A stretch of 64,000 nucleotides of DNA from Thalassotalea sp. 273M-4 (GTDB lineage: Bacteria; Pseudomonadota; Gammaproteobacteria; Enterobacterales; Alteromonadaceae). The DNA is taken from NCBI RefSeq assembly GCF_041410465.1, contig NZ_CP166961.1, positions 1,922,001 to 1,986,000 of the forward strand, in the 5' to 3' direction. How positions within the stretch are numbered: the first letter of the stretch is position 1; each line of letters begins with the position of its first letter. The position numbers and the translations under genes are program-made. Of this stretch, positions 9,031 through 18,162 are shown piece by piece. The notes under the pieces were generated by a model that saw nothing but the letters and a program-made list of their open reading frames with translations, was not told the DNA's origin and made no database searches.

Positions 9031-9903
9031 TCATAAAATTACGGTTCTATCGCCGTTAAGAAGTATTCTATCTTCAACAAAATAGCGAACGGCTCGGGCC
9101 AATGCAGTCGCTTCAATATCATGGCCAATTTCTTTCATATCTTGAACCGTAGTGGCATGATCGACAGGTTTCACTTCCTGTACAATGATAGGTCCCTCAT
9201 CTAAATCGGCGGTAACGAAATGCGCCGTAGCCCCTATTATTTTTACTCCCCTATCATGAGCCTGCTGATAAGGATTTGCGCCCTTAAATCCTGGTAAAAA
9301 TGAATGATGAATATTTATAGCCCGCTCTTGTAACTGCTCGCATAAATCATTCGATAAAATTTGCATGTATCGAGCAAGCACCAATAAATCGGCTTTTTGT
9401 TGCTGAAATATTTGCATTAATTTCTGTTCTTGCTCGCTTTTGCCGTCTTTGTTAATGGGCAAAAAATAAAATGGTATTTGATGAAATTCGACAATATCGC
9501 GACAGTTTTGGTGATTTGAGATCACGGCAACAATGTCTGCATTTAAGACACCCGATTTATACTTAGTCAGTAATAGGCTTAAACAATGATCTTCTTTACT
9601 AACCGCCACGACGATTTTAGGCCGAACAGTTTTACGGCGTATATGGTAGGTAATTTCTAACTCTCGAGCTAAATCAGCCATAGCTTGACGAAAAGTCGTG
9701 TCATTAAAACCAACGGTGCGATCATCATATTCAATGCGCATATTAAAGATTTGCTGCTGTGGATCTGCATAATGCCTAGCATCATTAATAAATGCCCCCT
9801 GCTGAAAAAGCTCAGCGGTGATCCGCGCCATAACCCCTAGTCGATCAGGACACTTTAATTTTAAAATAAATTGATTAAAGCCCGAGGATGGTGATTCTCT
9901 CAT
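9031..9903 (-). CDS. purU: Formyltetrahydrofolate deformylase
   Basis: PurU hydrolyses 10-formyl-THF to formate and THF, balancing the one-carbon pool and supplying formate to PurT. The N-terminal ACT domain (about 10-85) senses methionine/glycine in E. coli. The C-terminal formyltransferase fold has the N-H-D catalytic set in NIHHSFLPGF and in the DEGPII segment. I place the start at ATG 9903, which has AAGGA seven bases upstream. A TTG at 9918 lies inside that ribosome site and is not the start. Length 290. It is monocistronic, downstream of the pta terminator. Confidence 0.95.
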   Translation of the reverse strand: MRESPSSGFNQFILKLKCPDRLGVMARITAELFQQGAFINDARHYADPQQQIFNMRIEYDDRTVGFNDTTFRQAMADLARELEITYHIRRKTVRPKIVVAVSKEDHCLSLLLTKYKSGVLNADIVAVISNHQNCRDIVEFHQIPFYFLPINKDGKSEQEQKLMQIFQQQKADLLVLARYMQILSNDLCEQLQERAINIHHSFLPGFKGANPYQQAHDRGVKIIGATAHFVTADLDEGPIIVQEVKPVDHATTVQDMKEIGHDIEATALARAVRYFVEDRILLNGDRTVIL

Positions 9904-10016
9904 AATAAATCCTTGCAAGGTTTTATTACTACCATATTAAGTGTTTCAGTTTTAATCAATAAAAAATCAAACTTATACTAATCCGGTTATGGACCCTATT
10001 GTGTGCCCTAGGCCCT

Positions 10017-10058
10017 AAAAAAAAGGCAGACCGTATAAGGTCTGCCTTTTCAATTTTT
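10017..10058 (-). terminator. Terminator after pta (probably bidirectional)
   Basis: AAAAGGCAGACC (10021-10032) pairs with GGTCTGCCTTTT (10039-10050) around GTATAA. Eight A's on the plus strand (10017-10024) give the U tract for the minus-strand ackA-pta transcript, and T-rich sequence follows on the other side. Confidence 0.9.
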
Positions 10059-10071
10059 TTGTTACAAAAGC

Positions 10072-12183
10072 TTACTGCGTCGCTTGAATCGCGGTCAAAG
10101 CAATGGTGTAAACAATATCGTCAACTAATGCGCCACGAGACAAGTCATTAACCGGCTTATTCATACCTTGAAGCATTGGGCCTAAGCTCACTAACTGAGC
10201 TGAACGTTGTACCGCTTTATAAGTGGTGTTACCCGTGTTTAGATCTGGGAAAATAAACACCGTAGCTTTACCGGCAACCGGTGAATTAGGGGCTTTTTTC
10301 GCCGCGACATTTTCCATAATGGCTGCGTCGTACTGCAATGGTCCGTCAATAATCAGATCAGGACGTTTCTCTTTAGCAAGCTTGGTTGCTAACGCGACTT
10401 TTTCTACGTCTTCACCGCTGCCTGAACTGCCGGTAGAGTAACTGATCATCGCAACTCTTGGTTCAATACCAAACGCCGTTGCCGAATCTGCAGATTGAAT
10501 CGCGATATCTGCAAGTTGCTGAGCATTAGGCTCTGGGTTAATCGCACAATCACCATAAACCAATACTTGCTCGGGCAATAACATAAAGAATACCGAAGAC
10601 ACTAATGAACTACCTGGCGCCGTTTTAATAAGCTGTAGGGCCGGACGAATGGTATTAGCCGTGGTGTTTACCGCCCCAGATACCAAACCATCTACGTGCC
10701 CCATTTGCAGCATCATAGTACCAACAACAACAGGATCTTTAAGTTCCTCTTTGGCAACTATTTCAGTCATTCCTTTGTGCTTACGTAGCTCAAGTAACGG
10801 CTGGACATAATCGCTTTTAACCACCTTAGGATCGGTGATAATAACCCCAGGAGGTAAATCAATACCCTGCTGCTCAGCAATACGCAAGATTTCATCTTTG
10901 TTACCAAGCAACTGACAACGTGCAATTTTACGTTCAGCACAGATTGCCGCCGCTTTAATCGTACGAATATCATTACCTTCAGGTAAAACAATAAGTTTGT
11001 TCGCTTGACGAGCTAAATCCGTTAACTTGTAACGAAATGCCGGAGGCGATAATAACTGACCTTTAACATTATTACTGATAAAGTTTTCTAACCATTTTTG
11101 ATCAATACTATCAGCAAAATGTTGCTTAATCAGCTCTTGACGTTGAGTATCACCAGATGGGATTTCAGGGTTAAAATTCATCAGATGACGCGCTGTTTCC
11201 CATGTATCCCAAGGCACTGAATAAACCGGCAAACCGCCTTCAAACGCTTGCTTACATAAGTCTAATACCGAATCGCGAGGCTTCGAACCATTGGTTAATA
11301 ACAAAGCGCCAATTTCAGTACCATTAAGCGCCGATAAGCAAGTAGCAATGATAATATCGGTTCTATCACCTGGGGTTACGATTAACCGACCTGCAACTAA
11401 GTGACTCATTAAGTTGCTGACACTGCGAGCACAAAAGCTCACACTGCGAATGCGTCGACTCTCGCTTTCACCTTCATTAATCACTTCGGCTTGTAAGTAT
11501 CTTTTCACATCCAAAGGACGTGGTGCGACCAAGTCTAGATCCCAAGTAACCGTACTGATCAATTCAAAGTATGGTTTTTTAAACAAAGGTAAATCTAACC
11601 AAGGTTGTAAATCAAACTCAGAAGAATATTCGTTGTCTCTAGGCAGTAAACCAAACTCTTGTTCAGTTGGTGCATTCATTTTATTAATGATACAGCCTTT
11701 AACACGCTTATCTTTAACGCCACCAAATACTTTTGCACTGACTTCAATTCGGCTTTGAAATTGTTCTGGTGTATCATTTTCTGGTGTCGCCACCAAAATA
11801 ATATCGGCACCTAGCGCCTGTGCAACCAATTGGTTAATTCTGGCCGCATAAGGGTGGCGTTTGGTTTGAATAAGACCTTCAACAACCACCACTTCTTCAG
11901 TAAAGGCTTCGGCATTACCAACAATTTCTTCTAAAATGTCATCAATTAAGTCAACACCCACTTTTTCTTCAACATAGCTAAGCGGAATAGAACGCGTGGC
12001 TATCGAATCAAATTCAGATGGTGATGTTGAGTCATTTGACATCACGTTTCGTGACGGTTGGCTAATTGGCTTAAAATAGCCAACATTAATACCAAGTTGC
12101 TGTAGCTTATGGTACATACCAAAAGATACCGATGTTAGGCCGACACCAAAGCCTACCGGCACTAACATGATACGATGGGCCAT
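10072..12183 (-). CDS. pta: Phosphate acetyltransferase
   Basis: Pta converts acetyl-CoA and phosphate to acetyl phosphate and CoA, the first half of the Pta-AckA overflow pathway. At 703 residues it is the long gammaproteobacterial form: an N-terminal P-loop-like domain (about 1-210), a DRTGG domain (about 220-350) and the C-terminal catalytic PTA_PTB domain (about 380-700) with ISYSTGSSGSGEDVEKV. AGGAG precedes ATG 12183 and lies inside the end of ackA. One base separates the two genes, so ackA and pta are one operon. Confidence 0.98.
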   Translation of the reverse strand: MAHRIMLVPVGFGVGLTSVSFGMYHKLQQLGINVGYFKPISQPSRNVMSNDSTSPSEFDSIATRSIPLSYVEEKVGVDLIDDILEEIVGNAEAFTEEVVVVEGLIQTKRHPYAARINQLVAQALGADIILVATPENDTPEQFQSRIEVSAKVFGGVKDKRVKGCIINKMNAPTEQEFGLLPRDNEYSSEFDLQPWLDLPLFKKPYFELISTVTWDLDLVAPRPLDVKRYLQAEVINEGESESRRIRSVSFCARSVSNLMSHLVAGRLIVTPGDRTDIIIATCLSALNGTEIGALLLTNGSKPRDSVLDLCKQAFEGGLPVYSVPWDTWETARHLMNFNPEIPSGDTQRQELIKQHFADSIDQKWLENFISNNVKGQLLSPPAFRYKLTDLARQANKLIVLPEGNDIRTIKAAAICAERKIARCQLLGNKDEILRIAEQQGIDLPPGVIITDPKVVKSDYVQPLLELRKHKGMTEIVAKEELKDPVVVGTMMLQMGHVDGLVSGAVNTTANTIRPALQLIKTAPGSSLVSSVFFMLLPEQVLVYGDCAINPEPNAQQLADIAIQSADSATAFGIEPRVAMISYSTGSSGSGEDVEKVALATKLAKEKRPDLIIDGPLQYDAAIMENVAAKKAPNSPVAGKATVFIFPDLNTGNTTYKAVQRSAQLVSLGPMLQGMNKPVNDLSRGALVDDIVYTIALTAIQATQ

Positions 12184-12184
12184 A

Positions 12185-13384
12185 TTAATTCTCCTGAATT
12201 AAATCAAATGTTTGTTCAGCGATAACTTGCTCTTCATTGGTTGGAATAACCATACAATTGCGAGAGCCTTGCGCCGAAATAAACCCTTCTTTACCAAAAC
12301 GTACATCGACGTTTTTCGCTTCATCAAGGTTTAAGTTTAGCAAGCTTAATGAACGAACGATGCGTGAACGAACAAGATCTGAGTTTTCACCAATACCACC
12401 GGTAAAGATTAACCCGTCAAAATGGCTCAATGACGCCATGTAAGAGCTGATGGTTTTAGCGATACGGTAACAGAAAATATCCATGGTCAAGTTAGCGCGA
12501 GGATTGTTATCGTTTAAAATCGCATCTTCAATGGTACGACAATCGTTGCTCATTTCAGAAATACCCAATAGACCACTTTCTTTGTTCAGAATGTGCGATA
12601 CTTCTTCTATGCTGTAATTTAATTTTTCCACTAAATGGAAAATAACCCCAGGGTCAACATCCCCAGAGCGCGTTCCCATAACCACACCAGCAAGTGGTGT
12701 CAGTCCCATACTGGTATCAACACTTTGACCATTTTCAATGGCAGTAACACTGCATCCATTACCTAGGTGAGCACTGATAAAACTACTTTGCTCATATGGT
12801 TTGTTAACCAATTCGGCTGCACGTTTTGACACAAAGTAATGACTGGTACCGTGGAAACCGTAATTACGAATACCGTGTTGCTCATAAAAGCTGTACGGTA
12901 AACCTGTTAAGTAAGCTGTTTTTGGCATTGTTTGATGAAATGCCGTATCAAAAACCGTTACTTGCGGTAATGATGGGAATGCTTTTTCCGCCGCTTCAAT
13001 ACCAATTAAATTAACAGGGTTATGCAGTGGCGCAAGTTTGGCTAAATCACCAATAGATGCTTTTACGGCATCGGTTACTAAGGTAGGAGCGGAATAGGTT
13101 TCACCACCGTGAACAATTCGATGACCAACACCAATAAGCGACTGCTCTAACTTGTGTTCTAATAAGAACGACACAATCGACTCTAACGCGGCTTCATGAT
13201 CATGATTACCACCTAAGGTACGCTCTGTTTTTTCACCATTGTATTTAATTTTAATAAATGCTTGATCGGTTAATAAACGTTCTGCGATACCTGAAACGAT
13301 AAGTTCAGAAGATTCAGGTTTAATTAAAGAGAATTTTAAAGAGGAGCTACCACAATTGATAACTAACACAGCATTTTTTGACAT
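12185..13384 (-). CDS. ackA: Acetate kinase
   Basis: AckA transfers phosphate between acetyl phosphate and ADP to make acetate and ATP. It belongs to the ASKHA fold: VLVINCGSSSLKF at the N-terminus is the phosphate-1 motif, and the catalytic histidine region HNPVNLIGIEAAEKAFP and GFHGTSHYFVS follow. I place the start at ATG 13384, with AAAGGTGATT upstream, giving 399 residues (E. coli 400). An in-frame ATG 48 bases further upstream adds a tail not found in the family. It is the first gene of ackA-pta. Confidence 0.97.
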   Translation of the reverse strand: MSKNAVLVINCGSSSLKFSLIKPESSELIVSGIAERLLTDQAFIKIKYNGEKTERTLGGNHDHEAALESIVSFLLEHKLEQSLIGVGHRIVHGGETYSAPTLVTDAVKASIGDLAKLAPLHNPVNLIGIEAAEKAFPSLPQVTVFDTAFHQTMPKTAYLTGLPYSFYEQHGIRNYGFHGTSHYFVSKRAAELVNKPYEQSSFISAHLGNGCSVTAIENGQSVDTSMGLTPLAGVVMGTRSGDVDPGVIFHLVEKLNYSIEEVSHILNKESGLLGISEMSNDCRTIEDAILNDNNPRANLTMDIFCYRIAKTISSYMASLSHFDGLIFTGGIGENSDLVRSRIVRSLSLLNLNLDEAKNVDVRFGKEGFISAQGSRNCMVIPTNEEQVIAEQTFDLIQEN

Positions 13385-13484
13385 GTAAATAATCACCTTT
13401 CTTTTAGATGGCGTCATTATATAGGAAAACAACGAAAATAATTTGTTTTATCACAAATAAAAACGCCTAAAACTGGCTTTTTTT

Positions 13485-14015
13485 CTATAATTTGTTGATC
13501 AAATTACATAATCTGATTATTTTTTTATCAGATAACTGTCGGTAATCAAAATAAGGACAAATAATCAGATTTTCATTAGGGTTAAAAGCGAATTCATGAT
13601 CTATCCAAACCAGCCCTTCTGATAACTGCGGTTGATCATTTAATATGGTGCGAGCAAACGTTTTCCCCATCACCAGTTTGATAATCCCTTTATCCAGTTT
13701 TGTTATTACTTTAGGGTTAAATAGTAGCGCTAAGCCAGACCCAGTCTGTAATAAATAGTCATCCCTAAGTTGCTGCCAAGACGAATGCTGGGTCTTAGCA
13801 AGAGCGAACACAATTTTAGCGAAGACATTAAATATTTTTCGCCAATGATTGCCGGTTTGCTGACCTATAAACGAAATTTCACTGTCTTGTAAGTTATGAA
13901 GTGTAGTTAACTGTTGGTATTGTTCAAGCTCAGGGCGATGCTGGCTAAACACAATCAAGGTGGGATTTTCACAGCCCAAGCCCACAAGTTCATTTTTATC
14001 GACTAAACTGGCCAC
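13485..14015 (-). CDS. Conserved hypothetical protein (possibly DUF6942 family)
   Basis: The 176-residue soluble product has no signal peptide or membrane segment. It has a central conserved-looking stretch (IGQQTGNHWRKIFNVFAKIVFALA), a FNP segment, and a C-terminal block with HEFAFNPNENLIICPYFDYRQ. I believe similar proteins occur next to ackA/yfbV-type loci in marine gammaproteobacteria under a DUF name, but the family assignment is from memory and weak. It lies upstream of ackA on the same strand, 100 bp away, and is divergent from the TPP-enzyme remnant. Function unknown. Confidence 0.75.
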   Translation of the reverse strand: MASLVDKNELVGLGCENPTLIVFSQHRPELEQYQQLTTLHNLQDSEISFIGQQTGNHWRKIFNVFAKIVFALAKTQHSSWQQLRDDYLLQTGSGLALLFNPKVITKLDKGIIKLVMGKTFARTILNDQPQLSEGLVWIDHEFAFNPNENLIICPYFDYRQLSDKKIIRLCNLINKL

Positions 14016-14083
14016 AATGATTTCCTATGCGAAGAAGGTAAATACGCATCTCACTTCTCTTTATTTTCCTAATAACATTCACT

Positions 14084-14730
14084 TTGTTTACTCTAACCAA
14101 GCGCAAACAAAAGTCATCTCAACACGACAGTAAAAACAGGGTTAATTCGGTTTTATTTTATGATGCTATACGCCGTCACATAAAAGACGACACCATTACG
14201 GTTGTTGACGATGGCAATCATACCTTTTTCAACCGCAAAATTAATGCCTATTTATCATCCATATAGTTTTATTTCACCAACAGATTTTAACTGTATGGGC
14301 TATGCAACGCCAGCTGCTATAGCGTGTAAGTTAGCCGCCCCAGATAAAGACGATGTGGCCATAGTCGCTAACGGTGCCTTTATGATGTCCTGTATGGAAT
14401 TGGCAATAGCAGTAGCACATAATATTGGCGTTGTGATTTGTGTATTTAACAATAGCGAGCGATCCCAACTCTCACAAGCCCAACAAATCTCATATAACAG
14501 AAAAACGTGTACCGTATTACCGCAAGCGAAAGTCAAAGGAATCGCGATAGCAACAGGCGTTAACGTTCGCCAAAACCAATAAACCGGTTAGTTTAGATAT
14601 CAATATTGATTACTCTAAAGCCAGCGCACTTACCCGAGGCATTGTTAAGACAAACTTCAAAAGAATGCCATTACCAACAAAAATGCGGATGATTGGACGG
14701 GTTCTATATCGAAAACTTACCGACAACTAA
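14084..14730 (+). pseudogene. Remnant of a thiamine-diphosphate enzyme (acetolactate-synthase-like, C-terminal part)
   Basis: Three reading-frame pieces join into the C-terminal domain of an acetolactate-synthase-like protein. Frame A (to about 14230) reads RVNSVLFYDAIRRHIKDDTI...DDGNHTFF. After a one-base insertion near 14230, frame B reads TAKLMPIYHPYSFISPTDF, CMGYATPAA, AFMMSCMELA and NRKTCTVLP. After a deletion near 14570, frame C reads FAKTNKPVSLDINIDYSKAS and ends at TAA 14728-14730. The TPP/Mg-binding GDGA is ANGA here. The N-terminal two thirds, expected at several hundred residues, are absent. The remnant is clearly inactive and the left edge is approximate. Confidence 0.85.
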
Positions 14731-14839
14731 ATGATCCACTTGAAAACATATTATTTGTCTAAAATGTCGGCCGGTTTGAACAGGCTTTTTTATGGAAATA
14801 AACATGGCTGGCAATTTATTGTTTAGATATAAAACAATA

Positions 14840-14857
14840 ACTGTATAAAAAAACAGT
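14840..14857 (+). promoter_or_regulatory. LexA (SOS) box 1 upstream of the SulA-like gene
   Basis: ACTGTATAAAAAAACAGT has CTG-N10-CAG with an AT-rich centre (CTG 14841, CAG 14854), matching the gammaproteobacterial LexA box. It lies 50 bp upstream of a second box, centre to centre. Confidence 0.85.
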
Positions 14858-14889
14858 AAAAGTTATTGCATTAGGATAAATTTATAAGT

Positions 14890-14907
14890 ACTGTATATTT
14901 AAACAGT
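14890..14907 (+). promoter_or_regulatory. LexA (SOS) box 2 upstream of the SulA-like gene
   Basis: ACTGTATATTTAAACAGT matches the CTGTATATATAAACAG-type consensus almost perfectly and ends 39 bp before the ATG at 14947, a position that would block promoter access. Confidence 0.92.
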
Positions 14908-14946
14908 ACTTATAGTTCCATTTATTTTGGCTTTAGGAGATTTTTT

Positions 14947-15519
14947 ATGCCGACATCTTTGTTAAATGCAAACCAAGCTTCAAAATTGGTCTCTCCCCCC
15001 TTAGAACAAGAGACGTTAACAGGCATAAAACAGCCTAATTTATTAGCCTCAAGATCTGTTTTAAAATTATGCACCCCATTTAGCGCCAACAAACACGCCG
15101 TGTCTCTTTCGAGCAAACAAACTTTAGAAAATAAAGCCGTTAACAAGAGCGCAAATAAAGCTCAAGGTAATATTCATCTTATAGAAACTTTTAGCAACAC
15201 GGTTTTAAGCGAGCGTATCTATTCAATCTGTAAACCTAAAGTTGATGATAAGCGTTGGTTATTATGCATTGGCGGGAGCGACGAAATGATTGCAGACATG
15301 GCATTAAAGACTGCTAATCCATATATATTAAAGGTCAATTCGGTTGGCCAAAAAGTAAAATTTGAACAATTAAAACGCGCATTATTAAAAGGTAACTTAG
15401 CGACTTTGGTGCTATTTAACAGCTCATTTGACCAAAAGCGATTAAGTGAATTGTCTGATTATGCGGTTAAAGGCAACACGCAATGCATTGTCATTAACCC
15501 TTCTCTTACGCTGCATTAA
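14947..15519 (+). CDS. sulA: SOS-induced cell-division inhibitor, SulA-like
   Basis: SulA binds FtsZ and stops Z-ring assembly during DNA damage. The 190-residue product has a variable, polar N-terminal third, then a RecA-like SulA fold from about residue 75: WLLCIGGSDEM, a K-V-N strand, LKRALLKGNLATLVLF and LSELSDYAVKGNTQCIVINP. This matches the pattern of E. coli SulA (ALRTGN, AANEGNAMGFIMRP). GGAG precedes ATG 14947. Two LexA boxes upstream support SOS control independently of the sequence match. It stands alone downstream of a decayed gene. Sequence similarity is modest, so the family call rests partly on the regulation. Confidence 0.72.
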   Translation: MPTSLLNANQASKLVSPPLEQETLTGIKQPNLLASRSVLKLCTPFSANKHAVSLSSKQTLENKAVNKSANKAQGNIHLIETFSNTVLSERIYSICKPKVDDKRWLLCIGGSDEMIADMALKTANPYILKVNSVGQKVKFEQLKRALLKGNLATLVLFNSSFDQKRLSELSDYAVKGNTQCIVINPSLTLH

Positions 15520-15642
15520 TATGACCTTGTATGTCTAAATATCTAAATTGACAATAAAAACCAATCGTATCTAACTTGTTTGGCTTTGATTTACTTCAAA
15601 TGGTAATATAATGGTTTGTTGAACTGTTGGTTTTATTAAATA

Positions 15643-16110
15643 ATGCAATGTCCTTGTGGTTCTGAGTTAACTTATAATCAATGTTGTGCTCCTATTATCA
15701 ATCAAGAAAATGTCGCGCAGACTGCCGAACAACTAATGCGGTCACGCTATAGTGCTTACCATCAAAAACAGAGCCAATATATTGCTGATACATACGCCTT
15801 GGCTCAACAAAAACATAACCCATTAGCAGAAATAGATGCTTGGGTACAACAAACAACTTGGTTAAAATTAACCATTATTGATACCGACTATAGTGATCCT
15901 ATTCAACACTACGTTGAATTTTGCGCTCGCTATATTTGTGATCAGCAGGTGATGGAATTTCAAGAAAAATCGCGCTTTATCCAAGAACAAGGACAATGGC
16001 GATATATTGATGGCGACATTACTCGACAAGACCAGTTAGACACATTAACACGCAACTCACCTTGCCCTTGTGCCAGTGGAAAAAAATACAAACGGTGTTG
16101 TATCAAATAA
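15643..16110 (+). CDS. ychJ: YchJ-family protein with two SEC-C zinc motifs (UPF0225)
   Basis: The 155-residue protein starts and ends with a SEC-C motif: CPCGSELTYNQCC at residues 3-15 and CPCASGKKYKRCC near the C-terminus. Both are expected to bind zinc. Between them is the YchJ domain of NTF2-like type (SRYSAYHQKQSQYIADTY, EFCARYI). The biochemical function of the family is not established. No clear Shine-Dalgarno site precedes the ATG. It is single, between the SulA-like gene and the two-component genes that point toward it. Confidence 0.93.
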   Translation: MQCPCGSELTYNQCCAPIINQENVAQTAEQLMRSRYSAYHQKQSQYIADTYALAQQKHNPLAEIDAWVQQTTWLKLTIIDTDYSDPIQHYVEFCARYICDQQVMEFQEKSRFIQEQGQWRYIDGDITRQDQLDTLTRNSPCPCASGKKYKRCCIK

Positions 16111-16146
16111 TTCATCAAGCCAGTTTTGTTCGCCTTTAAACGGTAT

Positions 16147-17442
16147 TTAGACTAGATGCTGATTGTGCTTTTTAGGTAACGAAAGAATAAATTTGGCGCC
16201 ACCTAGTTCACTGTCTTCTATAACAACTTGCCCCTTATGCCATTGCATGATTTTATTGACGATGGCTAAGCCCAAACCAAAACCACCGGTTTCACGGGTA
16301 CGACTCTCATCGTCTCTAGAAAATGGGGCAAAAATAACGTCCTTGAACGCTGGTGAAATACCAATGCCATTATCTTCGACCACAATCAGACATTGATCGT
16401 TTTGTTCACTCACGCTGACCACAACTTTACCATGACCATATTTTATTGCATTAGCGATTAAGTTACTGACCGCTCGATTGATAAAATACTCATCACACTT
16501 AGCAAAAATGTCTGATTTATTGTCGATAAAATTAATCTCACCAGAGAAGTTAGAAAAACTCTCCACTTGTGCTTTTACTAAAGTAGAAATATTGGTTGGA
16601 TTGAGTTGTATATTGGGTTGTTCATTTTCAAAAGCCGCATAAACTAACAGCTCATTGACCAGTGATTCAAGCTCCTCTATATCGGAAGATATCTTGTTTA
16701 AATAGATTTGACGGGTGTTCTCATCTTTTGCCTGTCGTAACAGCTCTAATGAAAATTTGCTGCGAGATAATGGTGTCCTTAGCTCATGGGATACCGCATT
16801 AGTAAGTTCTTTATGGGCTTCTATCAAACCATTAATTCGAGCGGCCATCATATTGAAGGTGTTCATCATTGGCCTCACCAAGACCGAATTCCCACCAGAC
16901 ACTTTAGCGTTAAAATCTCCTTGGCCAAACTTATGAACGGTGTCATTGAGTTGATCTAAATCTTTTGAAATAGGCCAAACCCAAAAGAAGATCACAATCC
17001 CTAAAACTAAAACAATAAATACCCTGATCAGAGCTTCGGTGCGAGGACGAGTTGGTGACTGAACGGGCCCCAATACGAGTACCAAATCGTGATTGCTGAT
17101 TGGACGAAACAAAAAGATTTGGTCATTATCATAATAAACCGTTGTTTCTTCCGATTTTACAAACTTTAAATCAGGGATCAGGGTTTCGACATTGTCGGCA
17201 TCAACTAACAAGAGCGGTAATTCATAGCGCTCTTTTTGTAGATCAATACGACTTTGCCATTGCGCTTGAGGAAATGACGCTAAGTTAATCTCAAAGGCCT
17301 TTAAAAGTGTTTTATAGCCGGTATAAGACTCAATTTTTTGCTCAACTTGTATGCTCCACAATTCGTCTAGAATCCAGTTTAATCCGCCAAAACAAGCAAT
17401 AATCAAAAAATACAGACTAAAAAATGAGCGCCCAAGATTCAT
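16147..17442 (-). CDS. Sensor histidine kinase, RstB-like
   Basis: This 431-residue inner-membrane sensor kinase has TM1 near residues 7-25, a periplasmic domain of about 110 residues, TM2 at 138-157 and then HAMP. The HisKA domain has H219 in SHELRTP, and the HATPase_c domain has an N box (NLIANAIKYGHG) and G boxes (DNGIGIS, GGFGLGLAIV). The periplasmic end (IFLFRPISNHDLVLVLGPV) resembles that of E. coli RstB. The start lies 3 bp after the response regulator stop, so the pair is co-transcribed and the partner is clear. The stimulus is not visible from sequence. Confidence 0.93.
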   Translation of the reverse strand: MNLGRSFFSLYFLIIACFGGLNWILDELWSIQVEQKIESYTGYKTLLKAFEINLASFPQAQWQSRIDLQKERYELPLLLVDADNVETLIPDLKFVKSEETTVYYDNDQIFLFRPISNHDLVLVLGPVQSPTRPRTEALIRVFIVLVLGIVIFFWVWPISKDLDQLNDTVHKFGQGDFNAKVSGGNSVLVRPMMNTFNMMAARINGLIEAHKELTNAVSHELRTPLSRSKFSLELLRQAKDENTRQIYLNKISSDIEELESLVNELLVYAAFENEQPNIQLNPTNISTLVKAQVESFSNFSGEINFIDNKSDIFAKCDEYFINRAVSNLIANAIKYGHGKVVVSVSEQNDQCLIVVEDNGIGISPAFKDVIFAPFSRDDESRTRETGGFGLGLAIVNKIMQWHKGQVVIEDSELGGAKFILSLPKKHNQHLV

Positions 17443-17445
17443 TCA

Positions 17446-18162
17446 TTATTCCCACGCATCAGGTACAAATAAGTAACCCTGTCCCCATATGGTTTTGATC
17501 CGAAATGGTGTTTCATTTGAGTCCATTAACTTCTTACGCAAGCGAGAAATCCTAACGTCTACACTCCTATCCATGCCATCGTATTCCCGACCGACAACCG
17601 CTTTGTATATATAATCACGATTTTGCACTTCACCCGCTCTTGTTGCCAATAACCAAAGTAAGTCAAACTCTTGGCTCGTGAGCTCTATATTTTCACCATC
17701 AAGTAAGACCTGCCTAGAGTTACGATTCACTTTCAATTTACCGCAAGTGATCTCTGACTTGTCTTGTCCTCCTTTGGGGAGTTGACCACGACGTAATAAA
17801 GCATTTATGCGGGCAAGCAATACCCTTGGTTCAACGGGTTTTGCAACATAATCATCGGCACCAATTTCCAAACCAAGTACTTGGTCAAAGTCGGTACTTT
17901 TGGCGGTTAACATTAAAATAGGGTTACTAAATGATGGACGCAAATCTCGACATACCGCAAAGCCATCTTTTCCCGGTAACATGACATCTAATACAATCAG
18001 ATCAGGTGAAAAATTCTCGACTGTTTTAGCGACAGTATCGCCCCTGAACTCTTGCTTTACATGAAACCCTTCGGTGACAAGAAAGCCCTTAATAAGATCT
18101 GAAAGTTGACGATCATCTTCAACTAACAGGATTTTTTTAAGGCTAGTTTTATTTTGTGACAT
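17446..18162 (-). CDS. OmpR-family response regulator, RstA-like
   Basis: The 238-residue regulator has a receiver domain (1-125) with acidic residues E15-D16-D17, phospho-acceptor D59 in LIVLDVMLPGKDG, the switch threonine in LMLTAKS and the lysine in YVAKPVEP. A winged-helix DNA-binding domain follows (about 140-238). GGAG lies 9 bases before ATG 18162. It is the first gene of a two-gene operon with its kinase. RstA-like is an inference from the receiver sequence (LDVMLPGKDG, CRDLR) and from the RstB-like partner. Confidence 0.94.
   Translation of the reverse strand: MSQNKTSLKKILLVEDDRQLSDLIKGFLVTEGFHVKQEFRGDTVAKTVENFSPDLIVLDVMLPGKDGFAVCRDLRPSFSNPILMLTAKSTDFDQVLGLEIGADDYVAKPVEPRVLLARINALLRRGQLPKGGQDKSEITCGKLKVNRNSRQVLLDGENIELTSQEFDLLWLLATRAGEVQNRDYIYKAVVGREYDGMDRSVDVRISRLRKKLMDSNETPFRIKTIWGQGYLFVPDAWE

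Noticed and set aside
14084..14266. Stand-alone 60-residue gene
   Set aside because: Its sequence is the upstream part of the frameshifted TPP-enzyme remnant, so it is included in the pseudogene.
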